From NCBI RefSeq assembly GCF_014202035.1, contig NZ_JACHFR010000002.1:310001-374000 (forward strand): 64,000 bases of DNA, in the 5' to 3' direction. The translations under genes and the position numbers were made by a program. Source of the DNA: Treponema rectale (lineage in GTDB: Bacteria > Spirochaetota > Spirochaetia > Treponematales > Treponemataceae). Shown one piece after another: positions 35,002-44,380 of the stretch. Position 1 is the first letter of the stretch, and each line of letters starts with the position of its first letter. Below the pieces are notes generated by a model, which was given only the letters and a program-made list of their open reading frames with translations, ran no database searches and was not told the origin of the DNA.

Positions 35002-37380
35002 GATTTGTCTATAATCCCAGTTATGCTTCGGATAACGTCCTTTCATTTCTGAACATATTTCCGGCCAGGTATTTTTCCAAAATCCTTCCAGGTCACTGGT
35101 TATCTGAAGGGGTCTTCGTGCAGGAGACAGAAGCTTCATCAAAACAGGTCGGTTCATAATCTTAGGAGTAGAAAAACATCCAAATGCCTGCTGAATTATA
35201 ATTTCCAGCACAGGAATTATTTTATCCTTTTGAATTTCATATATAAGCTTACGTTTTTTTCCGTTTTCAAGAACTATTTCTTCCGGAGCCTGTTTATCAA
35301 TTAAATTTCCTTCAAGATACCAGTATAAAGCATCATAAATAAGGTGTTCATCCACCTCCACCCGGGAAGCCATAAACGGAATTAGCCATTCTTCAACAGA
35401 AACAGGCAGGTTTTCATATTTTTCCTGAATTTTCTGCCATTCTGTACCCTTATTCTCACAATAAAACTGTACCCTTTGTAAAAAGGATGAACATTTTACG
35501 CTGACAGGCAAACATTTTATTCCTTTTTCTGCAATATATTCCTTAATTGCCTTACAATACACATCTGGCGTTACATTAATTTTCTTTTCTTTTAAAACGA
35601 GTTTTCCAAAACAGGTCTGTTCTGTAACCTTTAATTTGCAACTGTCACCATAAAATTCACTTACAAGCCTTGCTTCTGCCTTTGCTTCCATAAATTCAGA
35701 TGCAGCCTGACTATCAATATTCTCATATTCATAAATAATGGCAGAATTACTACCTGCATCAGCATCTAACACAACAATATAAGAACCTGCATTTTCTACA
35801 TTTAATATAGCCTTTCTACCTGTCACCAGCTGATAACTTCCGTCATCAAGTTTTCTAGCCAACCGGTCCGGATATCCACATAAAAGAGCATAGGTTGTGG
35901 AAAATTGTGGAAAAACCTGTGGAAAACACATCCTTAAATCTGTATCTGAATAAAACTTCTGTACCCCTTTTTTCAAGTAAAACCCTGTTTTTTCAAGGCT
36001 TTTTCCACTCTCAAATCTGGCTATAACATTATTAAGTGCATATTCTGTGGATAATTCCAGTTTATTGTGGAAAAGTCCACTTAAAGCAACACAGGCAACT
36101 CTTATACCAACACCCAGAGAAAGACAGGCTTCTCCTAAAGGGGTTATTTTATTATCTTTCAGGCATCCTAATAAACTAAGAAATTCTTCTGCCTGTTTCC
36201 AGGAGGCAACGCCGGGACAATCCAGCCATTTTAATTTTTCCGGAGCTTTTGCGCCCCATTTATAACACTCAAGTACTACAGATGCCAGATCACTATGCAG
36301 TATTTCAGGGGGTACAGATTTTATAAGAGCTTCATTCTGTCCCCATAAACGCACACATTTTCCAGAAGAAATACGACCGGCTCTTCCAGCCCTCTGTGCG
36401 GCATTAAATTCACTTTCCCTTCTGGTTTCCAGATGATTCATGCCGGTAGAAAGATTAAATATGTTCATCCTGCAATATCCGCTGTCTATAACACAGACAA
36501 CATCTTTTACTGTTACAGAAGTTTCTGCGATGGAACTGCTTAATATAATACGAATTCCATCATCACACACATCAGAAAGAACTTTTTTTTGCTCTGCTAA
36601 TGAAACAGAACTATGGAGAATCTGTATATTTAACTTAGAATTATTTTCTTTCAATAAAGACTCTACTCTTCGTATCTCTTTTATTCCAGGTAAAAACACA
36701 AGTATGGATCCATGTTTTGAAGCAGATATAAGAGAATATACTTCGTTTTCCACAGCTTTTTCCACAGAATGTTCACAGTCATAAATAATTTCTACAGGAT
36801 ACTGCCTGCCTGGGATTTGAAGTAAGGGTACAGTTTCGGTATCATCTGTACCCTTAAAATACTCCTGAAGCTGTTCTGCATCCAGAGTTGCAGACATTAT
36901 TACAAGATACAGATCATCCCTGATTTCCATTACTTCTCTTAAAAGAGCCAGAGCAAGATCTGCATGTATACTTCTTTCATGGAATTCATCTATAACGACA
37001 ACATTTACTCCTTCCAGCAAAGAATCCGATTGAATTCTTTTTGTAAGAACGGCATCTGTCATTACGGTAAATCTGGTTTTTGAAGACGTTTTATTCTCCA
37101 AATGAACACAGTATCCACAAGTTTGACCTGTCTCTTCTCGTAATAAACCAGATACCCTGTCCGCTATATTATATGCTGCCACACGGCGAGGTTCGAGCAT
37201 TAAAATATTACCCTGAAAATTCTTAAGCAGGGCAAATGGAACAGCAGTAGATTTTCCTGCAGCAGTTGCGGCTGTCAAAATAAGAGCATGAGTTTTACTT
37301 TTCTTTAATTTCTCACAAATTTCATCTAAAAAAGGGTAGACTGGAAGTTTTTTTATTTCTTCAGGATATTCCATATTCAT
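34993..37380 (-). CDS. hrpB: ATP-dependent helicase HrpB
   Basis: A 795-residue DEAH-box helicase. Motif I is LTAATAAGKSTAVP near residue 36, Ia is LMLEPRRVAA, II is VVIDEFHERSIHADLALALL near residue 126, III is VIMSATL, and VI is AAQRAGRAGRISSGKCVRLW. The HrpB-specific C-terminus is present (LLSPARRPLQITSDLEGFWKNTWPEI, then MKGRYPKHNW). The biological role is not settled in any species. ATG 37374 is an alternative start: TATAAA lies 8 nt before it. The coding sequence contains seven consensus DnaA boxes, three of them within 31 bp. The cyclophilin-FKBP gene terminator lies just upstream. Confidence 0.92.
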   Translation of the reverse strand: MNMEYPEEIKKLPVYPFLDEICEKLKKSKTHALILTAATAAGKSTAVPFALLKNFQGNILMLEPRRVAAYNIADRVSGLLREETGQTCGYCVHLENKTSSKTRFTVMTDAVLTKRIQSDSLLEGVNVVVIDEFHERSIHADLALALLREVMEIRDDLYLVIMSATLDAEQLQEYFKGTDDTETVPLLQIPGRQYPVEIIYDCEHSVEKAVENEVYSLISASKHGSILVFLPGIKEIRRVESLLKENNSKLNIQILHSSVSLAEQKKVLSDVCDDGIRIILSSSIAETSVTVKDVVCVIDSGYCRMNIFNLSTGMNHLETRRESEFNAAQRAGRAGRISSGKCVRLWGQNEALIKSVPPEILHSDLASVVLECYKWGAKAPEKLKWLDCPGVASWKQAEEFLSLLGCLKDNKITPLGEACLSLGVGIRVACVALSGLFHNKLELSTEYALNNVIARFESGKSLEKTGFYLKKGVQKFYSDTDLRMCFPQVFPQFSTTYALLCGYPDRLARKLDDGSYQLVTGRKAILNVENAGSYIVVLDADAGSNSAIIYEYENIDSQAASEFMEAKAEARLVSEFYGDSCKLKVTEQTCFGKLVLKEKKINVTPDVYCKAIKEYIAEKGIKCLPVSVKCSSFLQRVQFYCENKGTEWQKIQEKYENLPVSVEEWLIPFMASRVEVDEHLIYDALYWYLEGNLIDKQAPEEIVLENGKKRKLIYEIQKDKIIPVLEIIIQQAFGCFSTPKIMNRPVLMKLLSPARRPLQITSDLEGFWKNTWPEICSEMKGRYPKHNWDYRQICE
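35896..36074 (-). promoter_or_regulatory. DnaA-box cluster inside hrpB
   Basis: TGTGGAAAA (the complement of TTTTCCACA) occurs at 35896-35904, 35906-35914, 35918-35926 and 36066-36074. TGTGGATAA lies at 36046-36054. Two more boxes in the opposite orientation lie at 36746-36754 and 36758-36766. All lie within hrpB codons. Confidence 0.6.
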
Positions 37381-37397
37381 ATTTTATAAATGAATCA

Positions 37398-37431
37398 TAA
37401 AAAAAAGGGAATGCCCGTATAAGACATTCCC
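37398..37431 (-). terminator. terminator of the cyclophilin-FKBP gene
   Basis: GGGAATG (37407-37413) pairs with CATTCCC (37425-37431) around an 11-nt loop. On the minus strand a run of T follows, seen as A at 37398-37406. Confidence 0.85.
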
Positions 37432-37453
37432 TCAATTTAAAGTCTGACTTTAA

Positions 37454-38497
37454 TTATTTTATATCTACAAGTTCAATATCAAAAGCAAGGAAAGAATTAC
37501 CAGGAATTGCACCAGGTATTCCTCTTTCTCCATAAGCCATATCAGGAGGAAGTACTACAGTACGAACTTCTCCCTTTTTCATGTCCTGAACCATAATATC
37601 AAATCCAGGAATCATCATTCCTACATCTGTCTTAAAATCAAGAGCTTCATGTCCACCCTTTACCATTTTTGCAGAACCATCAAAAACCTGGCCATTTACA
37701 AAATATCCCTTGTATTCTGTAGTTACATTCTTTTTAGAACCACATTTTGAACCAGTTCCTTCTTTTGTAATCTTGTAATAAATTCCATTTGAATCCTGCT
37801 GAAATCCAGGGAAATTCTTTTCTACTTCTGCAATTTTAGATTTAAGAGCAGCACGTTTTGCTTCCAAAGCCTTCTCCTTAGCTTCTTTTGCAAGACGATC
37901 AAAATCTGCCTGTGTTGCTGTAAACTTTTCTGCATCTGCACCAAGGCGATAAATCTTTACAGACTTTATTTTATCTCCCTGTGCAATTCTATTTACAACT
38001 TTCTGACTGTCATCATCAACGATATGTCCAAAAATAGTATGCTTACCATTCAACCAGGAAGTTTCAACATGTGTAATAAAGAACTGGCTTCCGTTTGTTC
38101 CAGGACCTGCATTTGCCATAGCAAGAATTCCGGCTCCAGTAAATTTAAGATCATCTACAATTTCATCTGCAAACTGATATCCAGGACCACCGGTTCCGTT
38201 TCCTTTAGGATCTCCACCCTGAATCATAAAGTCTGCTATTACACGATGAAACTTAAGACCATCATAAAAAGGCTTTCCATTAGCAGCCTTAAGGGTTCCT
38301 TCTGCAAGACCAACAAAATTTGTTACTGTAAGAGGTGTTTTTTTGTAATACAGTTCAAGAGCAATTTCTCCCTTGTCTGTATCCATAATTGCAAATACAC
38401 CTGTTTTTCCTTTAAGAAGATCTTCTTTCATACTTTTACATACTCCTGTAGAAATAATTGCACTACACATAAATAATGCAGCAAGTAATCTTTTCAT
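37454..38497 (-). CDS. exported cyclophilin-FKBP dual peptidyl-prolyl isomerase
   Basis: A 347-residue protein with an N-terminal signal sequence ([20 protein letters not shown]). Residues 32-200 are a cyclophilin domain ([63 protein letters not shown]). A charged helical linker follows. Residues 240-347 are an FKBP domain ([65 protein letters not shown]). Both catalyse prolyl cis-trans isomerisation, so the protein is probably a periplasmic folding factor. The last Cys of the signal may be a lipobox (STGVC). AAGGTGG precedes the ATG. The gene is 12 bp after the 38510 gene, so they form an operon. Confidence 0.9.
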   Translation of the reverse strand: MKRLLAALFMCSAIISTGVCKSMKEDLLKGKTGVFAIMDTDKGEIALELYYKKTPLTVTNFVGLAEGTLKAANGKPFYDGLKFHRVIADFMIQGGDPKGNGTGGPGYQFADEIVDDLKFTGAGILAMANAGPGTNGSQFFITHVETSWLNGKHTIFGHIVDDDSQKVVNRIAQGDKIKSVKIYRLGADAEKFTATQADFDRLAKEAKEKALEAKRAALKSKIAEVEKNFPGFQQDSNGIYYKITKEGTGSKCGSKKNVTTEYKGYFVNGQVFDGSAKMVKGGHEALDFKTDVGMMIPGFDIMVQDMKKGEVRTVVLPPDMAYGERGIPGAIPGNSFLAFDIELVDIK

Positions 38498-38509
38498 TTT
38501 TTTACCACC

Positions 38510-39295
38510 TTAAAACTGTTTTATAAACCATTCATAAATCGCTTCCATTCTTGCAGAAAGAGATTCATTCATTTTGTTTTCAAGAAAACTCATCGAAGGA
38601 AACTTTGCTTCTACAACTGTATAAACAAGAAAATCATCCCCACAGTCATAAATTACAAGACCTATATGAAGATTTCCGTCTTCTACTGCAGTTATAGGGC
38701 CTATAGAAACATCTGTCGTATTTTCAAAAGATACACAAACTTCTGATTCTGACTGATGATACTTAAGCTCGTAAATAGTTTTTCCCAGTGAATTATCATT
38801 CAAAAGACAATAAAGAACTTTTCCGTCAGCAGAACCGCTTGTCTTATCAATAACCTTAGTCTTAGACTTTGGTCCGGAAACACAATACGCATCCTTATAC
38901 AGGGTTTCGTACTTTTCATCACTATGAGAATAGTACTTCATTCCCTGCATTTTACTGATTGAACGGATAATCTTTGAAGCCTTTGAAATAGTTACAGATT
39001 CAGGCTGAGTTTTATTCAATTCAGACTTAGCAATCAAATACAGATTCTCTTTTATAAGAACCGGATTTTTCTTACTTGTCCACATGGAACTGATAAAACT
39101 TGAAAATTCCCCGTCTGGAAGTAAAGACAGGTCCTTTGTTTCATCTTTAAAATTTTTAGAAGAAACAGAACCGTCTTTTTTTAAGGTTTCATAAACATCT
39201 GAACCGACAAGTTCAGAAACAGAATAGGCTGATGCAAAAGCCGCAGAAGTCAAAAACACAGCTGCTGCAACTAACTTTATTAAAGTCTTTTTCAT
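38510..39295 (-). CDS. exported protein of unknown function
   Basis: A 261-residue protein with a clear Sec signal peptide (KLVAAAVFLTSAAFASA, cleavage near residue 23). The mature part has no domain I recognise: mixed alpha/beta composition with SKIIRSISKMQGMKYYSHSDEKYETLYKDAY and a C-terminal amphipathic helix (LSARMEAIYEWFIKQF). It is probably periplasmic. AAGGAAGG precedes the ATG. It lies 31 bp after jag and 12 bp before the cyclophilin-FKBP gene, at the end of the origin-proximal minus-strand run. Confidence 0.75.
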   Translation of the reverse strand: MKKTLIKLVAAAVFLTSAAFASAYSVSELVGSDVYETLKKDGSVSSKNFKDETKDLSLLPDGEFSSFISSMWTSKKNPVLIKENLYLIAKSELNKTQPESVTISKASKIIRSISKMQGMKYYSHSDEKYETLYKDAYCVSGPKSKTKVIDKTSGSADGKVLYCLLNDNSLGKTIYELKYHQSESEVCVSFENTTDVSIGPITAVEDGNLHIGLVIYDCGDDFLVYTVVEAKFPSMSFLENKMNESLSARMEAIYEWFIKQF

Positions 39296-39326
39296 CAGTA
39301 CACCTTCCTTTTAATAAGCAGAATTA

Positions 39327-40037
39327 TTAATACATGCTTTTAAGAAAAACACGTACCTGCTTATATAAACCTTCTCCCTCCGATTTGGTTTCAACATCCG
39401 GGATATCATTTAAAGTTGTATGAATAAGTCTTCTTTCAAACGGATTCATTGGTTCAAGAAGAATAGAATTTCTTGTCTGGCGAACCTTATCTGCTGTGTT
39501 GTAAGCAAGACGAACAAGACTTTCTTCACGACGGATTCTATAGTTTTCTGTATCAAGAATTACACGTACGTCTTCTCTTCCAAGATGACCTGCATAAACA
39601 TTTGCAAGAAGCTGAAGAGCATCAAGATTCTTTCCTTTGCGTCCAATAAGAATTGCAGAACTTTCAGATGTAAGCTTAAGTCCGAGTTTTTTATCTTCAC
39701 GGAACATGATTTCTACAGTTACTTCATAACCCATTTTCTGAACAGTTTCAGAAACAAAAGAAAGAAGTTTCTGTTCAAAATCATCCTGTGGAAGCGGATT
39801 TGCTACTGCAGGTTTAGATTCTGCTCTTGAAGATGACTGTGCAGCAGGTGCTGCTTCACTAGAAGAACCGGCTCCGTCAACTGTGTGTACGCGGATTTTA
39901 ACATAACCTGTCTTAAAAAGTGATTTTTTCTGAGATTCAAGAATTTCTACATCGAACTGATCTTTTTCAAGTCCGAGTTCCTGAGCTGCCTTTTCAATAG
40001 CTTCTTTTTCAGTCTTACCTTCATATTCGTAAGTCAT
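39327..40037 (-). CDS. jag: Jag/SpoIIIJ-associated RNA-binding protein
   Basis: A 236-residue protein. The Jag N-terminal domain is YEYEGKTEKEAIEKAAQELGL. A Ser/Ala linker (about 77-95) is followed by a KH domain (AILIGRKGKNLDALQLLANVY) and an R3H domain (VRLAYNTADKVRQTRNSILLEPMNPFERRLIHTTLND). Jag (KhpB) binds RNA and is almost always encoded just after yidC, as here with a 37-bp gap. AGAGG precedes the ATG. Confidence 0.95.
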   Translation of the reverse strand: MTYEYEGKTEKEAIEKAAQELGLEKDQFDVEILESQKKSLFKTGYVKIRVHTVDGAGSSSEAAPAAQSSSRAESKPAVANPLPQDDFEQKLLSFVSETVQKMGYEVTVEIMFREDKKLGLKLTSESSAILIGRKGKNLDALQLLANVYAGHLGREDVRVILDTENYRIRREESLVRLAYNTADKVRQTRNSILLEPMNPFERRLIHTTLNDIPDVETKSEGEGLYKQVRVFLKSMY

Positions 40038-40074
40038 TTATATATACCTCTTTATAAAAATTTCTTTATTTATT

Positions 40075-41892
40075 TTAGCGTGTTTTCTTTTTTCCACCCT
40101 TAAATTTAAGAGTGTTGGCATCAAGCTGAGGCCTGTTTTTTGCAAGTTCAGCACGCTTTTTCTTCATAATCTGATTAATAATAATCTGCTGCCCGATCTG
40201 AAGAATATTACTTGTTGTCCAGTAAAGCAAAAGTCCACTAGGAACATTATAGAACAGGAAGAAAAATATCAGAGGAAGTCCATACATCATAAACTTCATC
40301 TGTCCTCCAGAAGAACCCGGGTTTCCAAACTGTGTGATTTTTCCGCTTACAAGCTGAGAAATTGTATAAATAAACGGTAAAAGTCTCAGTGTTGACTGTG
40401 TAAACCATGATATAAAAGGAATATCTGCTTTCCATGTAAAGAGAACATCACCCTTTGAAAGGTCATCAATCCAGCCTGAAATAAAACTTGCGCCACGGAA
40501 TTCAAAATAATTATTGAAAACATTATAAAGTGCAAACAAAATAATCATCTGTAAAATCATAGGAAGACAGCCACTTACAGGATTATAACCAACCTGCTTA
40601 TAAAGTTTTGCCATTTCTACATTAAGCTGCTGTGGCTTATCTTTATATTTCTGCTGAAGTTCCTGCATTTTTGGCTGCAGTTCAGCCATTTTTACAGAAC
40701 CCATTGCTGTTTTTTTATTGAGAGGGAAGAGAACAATCTTAAGAATCAATGTAAGAATTATGATTGCAACACCCCAGTTTCTTACAACGAGGAATATTTT
40801 TTCCATTCCCCACTTAAGAATAAACTCAATCCAGTAAAGAATTCCGCTGGTTTTTACGGCTTTATTGAAATTTGCATCATTAAGGTTCCATTCATTATTC
40901 TTAGCTTCATTGTATTTAATAAGCTCTGATTCACTTCTAGGACCTACATAAACGTAGAAACTGTCTTTTACAGCCTTAGACTTAATGTTTGTTCTCGTAA
41001 TATAAAGCTGAGACTTATTACCGTTTACATAAGTATCAGTAACATCACGCATTACATCCGGATTTTCAGGCTTTATGAGGAATGTAAAATACTTACTTGC
41101 AACACCTGCCCAGTCATAAGCTTTTTTGTATGTCTTATTTGCAAGAGTATTACGTTCCTTACTGTTTTTCTTAGCTGCTACATATTCGCGGATTTCATAT
41201 TTATCATCTTTGTAATTTTTTGGATAAATCTGTGGTGAAGTTCGGAGAGTATAATTTATTACTTCATGTTTTTCATCATTGAATTCAACAGCCACATCAA
41301 GCTTAAATACATTCTCATTCTGCTTTAAGTTGTATGTCTTTACAAACTTAAATGTAGGATATGTTTTTTCAAATCTAATGGCAAAATCTGAAACATCTTC
41401 ATTCTGATAAATCTTTCTAGTCTCAGAATCTACGATTACGCCGTTATTTTCATCTTTCTTAAAATTCTTGAAAGTCGTCTCAAATACATCATTTACGGTA
41501 TTTTTTCCGTCAAACTCAACAGCAAGAGCACGGTTGTTCTTTGTAACTTCCTCAACCATTTCAATAAGTTCAATGCTCTTATCTGATTTATGCTGTTTAA
41601 GTTTATAGCTTATAATATCGCCACCTTTACTTGTAAAAGTAATGATTGCTTTATTTGTTTCTACAACAAATTCCTGAGGAACTTCTTCTTTCTGTTCTTC
41701 AGAATTATCATTTAAAAGAGCCTGTACTTCTTTTTCCTTTTCTTCCTGCTTCTGTTTTTCTGCAAGTTCTGCGTTTTCGCGGTCAACCTCATTTTTTATA
41801 TTCTGAGGTGCAATAAAAACAGTCTGCACAAACAAAGAAACAAACAGTACCAGGGCTGAAAGTACAATTGCAATTATTGCATTCTTAGTCAT
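40075..41892 (-). CDS. yidC: membrane protein insertase YidC
   Basis: A 605-residue insertase of the Gram-negative type. One N-terminal membrane helix is followed by a charged low-complexity stretch and a large periplasmic domain (about residues 70-360). The conserved C-terminal core starts at [34 protein letters not shown]. It includes the cytosolic loop [41 protein letters not shown] and [21 protein letters not shown]. The Lys-rich C-terminus can contact the ribosome. It inserts membrane proteins with or without SecYEG. The ATG overlaps the yidD stop (ATGA). Confidence 0.96.
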   Translation of the reverse strand: MTKNAIIAIVLSALVLFVSLFVQTVFIAPQNIKNEVDRENAELAEKQKQEEKEKEVQALLNDNSEEQKEEVPQEFVVETNKAIITFTSKGGDIISYKLKQHKSDKSIELIEMVEEVTKNNRALAVEFDGKNTVNDVFETTFKNFKKDENNGVIVDSETRKIYQNEDVSDFAIRFEKTYPTFKFVKTYNLKQNENVFKLDVAVEFNDEKHEVINYTLRTSPQIYPKNYKDDKYEIREYVAAKKNSKERNTLANKTYKKAYDWAGVASKYFTFLIKPENPDVMRDVTDTYVNGNKSQLYITRTNIKSKAVKDSFYVYVGPRSESELIKYNEAKNNEWNLNDANFNKAVKTSGILYWIEFILKWGMEKIFLVVRNWGVAIIILTLILKIVLFPLNKKTAMGSVKMAELQPKMQELQQKYKDKPQQLNVEMAKLYKQVGYNPVSGCLPMILQMIILFALYNVFNNYFEFRGASFISGWIDDLSKGDVLFTWKADIPFISWFTQSTLRLLPFIYTISQLVSGKITQFGNPGSSGGQMKFMMYGLPLIFFFLFYNVPSGLLLYWTTSNILQIGQQIIINQIMKKKRAELAKNRPQLDANTLKFKGGKKKTR

Positions 41893-42188
41893 TTTTTGCC
41901 GTTCCTTAAAATTTTAATATTTTTAAACAAGACATATTCCTCAGGCACAGGATCATATCCTCCGCGACTATAGGGATTACATCTTAAAATTCGTTTTGCT
42001 GATAAATAAAATCCTTTGACTGGTCCATGTTTTTTTAAAGCTTCAACAGCATAATGCGAACAAGATGGCTCATATTTACAACATGGAGGAAAGAGGGGTG
42101 AAATAAAAACTTGATAAAACCGAATCGGCAGACACAAAACTTCTATAAAGAAATTTCGCAATCCTTTAATAATCCTGCTTTTTGGCAT
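41889..42188 (-). CDS. yidD: membrane protein insertion efficiency factor YidD
   Basis: A 99-residue member of the YidD/DUF37 family. It has an amphipathic N-terminus, then [63 protein letters not shown], which is the full family signature including the three-cysteine block. It sits between rnpA and yidC, as in most bacteria. It overlaps the 3' end of rnpA by 46 bp in another frame and overlaps yidC by 4 bp. Confidence 0.95.
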   Translation of the reverse strand: MPKSRIIKGLRNFFIEVLCLPIRFYQVFISPLFPPCCKYEPSCSHYAVEALKKHGPVKGFYLSAKRILRCNPYSRGGYDPVPEEYVLFKNIKILRNGKK

Positions 42189-42520
42189 AAAGTCTTGAAT
42201 ATTTCACACCGCGAGTGGAACGTGTCATTTCCGGGATATACAAAAAACAATATGTCGTACCCGGTGTTCAGGTGTGTTTTGAATAAACGATAAGTTTCTC
42301 GGCTATAGCGTTTAGAAGCATTTCTTTGAACTGCATTGCCATAACCACGGGGAATAGGAAATCCGATTCTATTAAAATCTAATTCGTTACGCATGTAAAA
42401 GAGCTTTGCTCCATACACACTAACCCTTTTCCCTGTTTTAAAAAGTCTTTGGATGTCAGCAGGACGTTTTATATGTTCTTCACGCTTAAAACGTCCTGTT
42501 TTTAACAAGTAAGCTTCCAT
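42143..42520 (-). CDS. rnpA: ribonuclease P protein component
   Basis: A 125-residue basic protein. The N-terminal [23 protein letters not shown] and the RNA-binding RNR-like motif region ([21 protein letters not shown]) are typical. It is the protein cofactor of the RNase P ribozyme that matures tRNA 5' ends. The gene lies 14 bp after rpmH and overlaps yidD by 46 bp. Leader GGGG lies directly before ATG 42520, so a start a few codons later is possible. The RNase P RNA gene is not in this window. Confidence 0.9.
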   Translation of the reverse strand: MEAYLLKTGRFKREEHIKRPADIQRLFKTGKRVSVYGAKLFYMRNELDFNRIGFPIPRGYGNAVQRNASKRYSRETYRLFKTHLNTGYDILFFVYPGNDTFHSRCEIFKTLCQKAGLLKDCEISL

Positions 42521-42534
42521 CCCCGATTAAAGAA

Positions 42535-42690
42535 TTAGTATTTCTTGCCTTCTGAACAAACCGAAAGCTTGCGGCGTCCCTTTGCTCTTCTTCTTGCAAG
42601 AACTTTACGTCCACCTTTAGTAGCCATGCGGGCTCTGAATCCGAATTTTCTATTGCGCTTTACTTTACTTGGTTGATATGTACGTAACAT
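42535..42690 (-). CDS. rpmH: 50S ribosomal protein L34
   Basis: A 51-codon frame read directly from the minus strand. It begins [20 protein letters not shown], continues with [20 protein letters not shown], and ends in [11 protein letters not shown], which is unmistakably L34. It is slightly longer than the usual 44-47 residues because of the C-terminal extension. AGGGAG lies 8 nt before the ATG. It heads the rpmH-rnpA-yidD-yidC-jag run next to the origin. Confidence 0.97.
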   Translation of the reverse strand: MLRTYQPSKVKRNRKFGFRARMATKGGRKVLARRRAKGRRKLSVCSEGKKY

Positions 42691-42737
42691 AATTAACAAC
42701 TCCCTAAAAAAATATACGATAGCAGTGCTAGACTATA

Positions 42738-43289
42738 TCATTTATTTTTAGCATTGGTCAACATATCAGATTTAAGTTTGTCAAACAAATTTTTAAGTTT
42801 CTGAGGCATTTCTTCACTTTTTCTAGTATTTGCAGCTTTATTTTCAGCAAAACCCATCTCTTTTAACTTTTCTTCCTGAATATTAAGCTTTTTCAGTGCT
42901 TTTTCCTGAGCTTTCTGGAAATCTTTTTCATTTCGCTCAAAATCATGAATTTCTGCTTTTTTTCCTTTAAGCCTGAAAACTATTGAATTAATTTCAATTT
43001 CCGGCTTTTCCATTTTCATTCCCTTAAGAATAAAAACTTTATGAAGCTGTAAAAGTTCTATCCAGCCGGGATGATCTGCTTCTACAAGAAGAACTCCATT
43101 TTTTAAATCTATAACCCTGCTGTGTGAAGCTAAATTTTCCCCTTCATTAGGATTCACTTTTCCCCTGATTCTATAAAGAACTTTTCTCCAGACATCATAA
43201 ATATCTGAAGCATTTTTCATAAAATCCGGTTTTAAATTATTGAATGTTAAATTAACAAGTTCTGCTGCAGAAAAAAAATCTTCACTCAT
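42738..43289 (-). CDS. DUF721 protein, DciA-like
   Basis: A 183-residue protein with a DUF721/DciA domain in the first 100 residues (DVWRKVLYRIRGKVNPNEGENLASHSRVIDLKNGVLLVEADHPGWIELLQLHKV). A Lys/Glu-rich helical tail follows. DciA loads or operates the replicative helicase DnaB in bacteria lacking DnaC or DnaI. The position directly after recF, beside the origin, supports a replication role. The start ATG 43289 overlaps the recF stop by one base (TAATG), with GGACGG upstream. The GTG 15 nt earlier is less likely. Confidence 0.8.
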   Translation of the reverse strand: MSEDFFSAAELVNLTFNNLKPDFMKNASDIYDVWRKVLYRIRGKVNPNEGENLASHSRVIDLKNGVLLVEADHPGWIELLQLHKVFILKGMKMEKPEIEINSIVFRLKGKKAEIHDFERNEKDFQKAQEKALKKLNIQEEKLKEMGFAENKAANTRKSEEMPQKLKNLFDKLKSDMLTNAKNK

Positions 43290-44380
43290 TAAGATTCCGT
43301 CCACTGACCGTTAGTTATTTTATAAATTTTACTTGTACTTTTTTTATATCTTTCATACGGTTCACCATTCAGAAAAGTACAGAAAAGCTGGTCATATTCC
43401 GGGAGCAGGGCAGTTACTTTCTGCCGTTTATCAGGATCTAGTTCAAGAAGGACATCATCCATAAGCAAAACCGGTTTTTTTCCTGTAGCCTGATTATAAA
43501 ACACTGCCTGGGCTGTTCTCAAAATCAAAGCAACAAGCCTTCTCTGTCCTGTAGAAGCTGTCGGAATAAAAGACTCTCTGTTTCTTACAAAAATAATTCT
43601 GTCTCTGTGAGGTCCGGACATTGTAGTACACATAACTTTTTCTACTTCTATCTTTGACCTTACCTGATTAAGAACATCATTTGCACTTTCAAGAGAACTG
43701 TCCTTCATATTCCATGACGGACTATAAACTATATGAACCCCATCAATTCCTGTTATGTCTTCATAAAGCTTTGGAAAAATCTGGTTAAACTTAAAAATTG
43801 CAAGTTTTCGTTTATTCTGCATTTCCATTCCGTACTGAACAAGCTGCATGTCATAAACATCCAGTAATTCGTACTTTTTTTCTTTCAAAGACAGGTTTCT
43901 TTCTTTAAGAACTTTTTTATACCGGCGGCTTACATCAATATACATGAGGTCATACATACTTAAAGACTGATCTATAAAAAAACGTTTCCTTTCCGGAGAA
44001 CCAATTACAAAGTCCAGATCATCATGATTATAAAGCACGCAGGGCATTGTATTTACAAGATCCTTCCTGTCATGAAGCATCTTCCCGTCTTTTTCAATTC
44101 TTTTTTTATTATTTTCAAGAGTTATACTTGTCGTATGTGTAGTACCATTTTCTTCACGGTACATACTTCTGAGTCTTAAAGCATTTTCTCCGTCCTTTAT
44201 AAGTTCCCCGTCCATACGGGTTCTAAAAGAAGAACCGTAAGAAGAATAGTATAAAGCTTCGAGAAGATTACTTTTTCCCTGTCCGTTTTTCCCGACAAAA
44301 AAAACTTCCTTTGAGGATAAATCAATAGACTGATTAACGAGATTTCTAAAATTTACAGGTGAAAGACTTAAAAACGGCAA
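43289..44380 (-). CDS. recF: DNA replication and repair protein RecF
   Basis: A 363-residue SMC-like ATPase. It starts FLSLSPVNFRNLVNQSIDLS, with Walker A FVGKNGQGKSNLLEAL at residues 29-44. The signature region is SFIPTASTGQRRLVALILRTAQ and Walker B is KPVLLMDDVLLELD. RecF recruits RecA to gaps via RecOR. The first codon is TTG directly after the dnaN stop (TAATTG). No ATG fits the conserved N-terminus, so translation probably depends on coupling to dnaN. Confidence 0.95.
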   Translation of the reverse strand: MPFLSLSPVNFRNLVNQSIDLSSKEVFFVGKNGQGKSNLLEALYYSSYGSSFRTRMDGELIKDGENALRLRSMYREENGTTHTTSITLENNKKRIEKDGKMLHDRKDLVNTMPCVLYNHDDLDFVIGSPERKRFFIDQSLSMYDLMYIDVSRRYKKVLKERNLSLKEKKYELLDVYDMQLVQYGMEMQNKRKLAIFKFNQIFPKLYEDITGIDGVHIVYSPSWNMKDSSLESANDVLNQVRSKIEVEKVMCTTMSGPHRDRIIFVRNRESFIPTASTGQRRLVALILRTAQAVFYNQATGKKPVLLMDDVLLELDPDKRQKVTALLPEYDQLFCTFLNGEPYERYKKSTSKIYKITNGQWTES

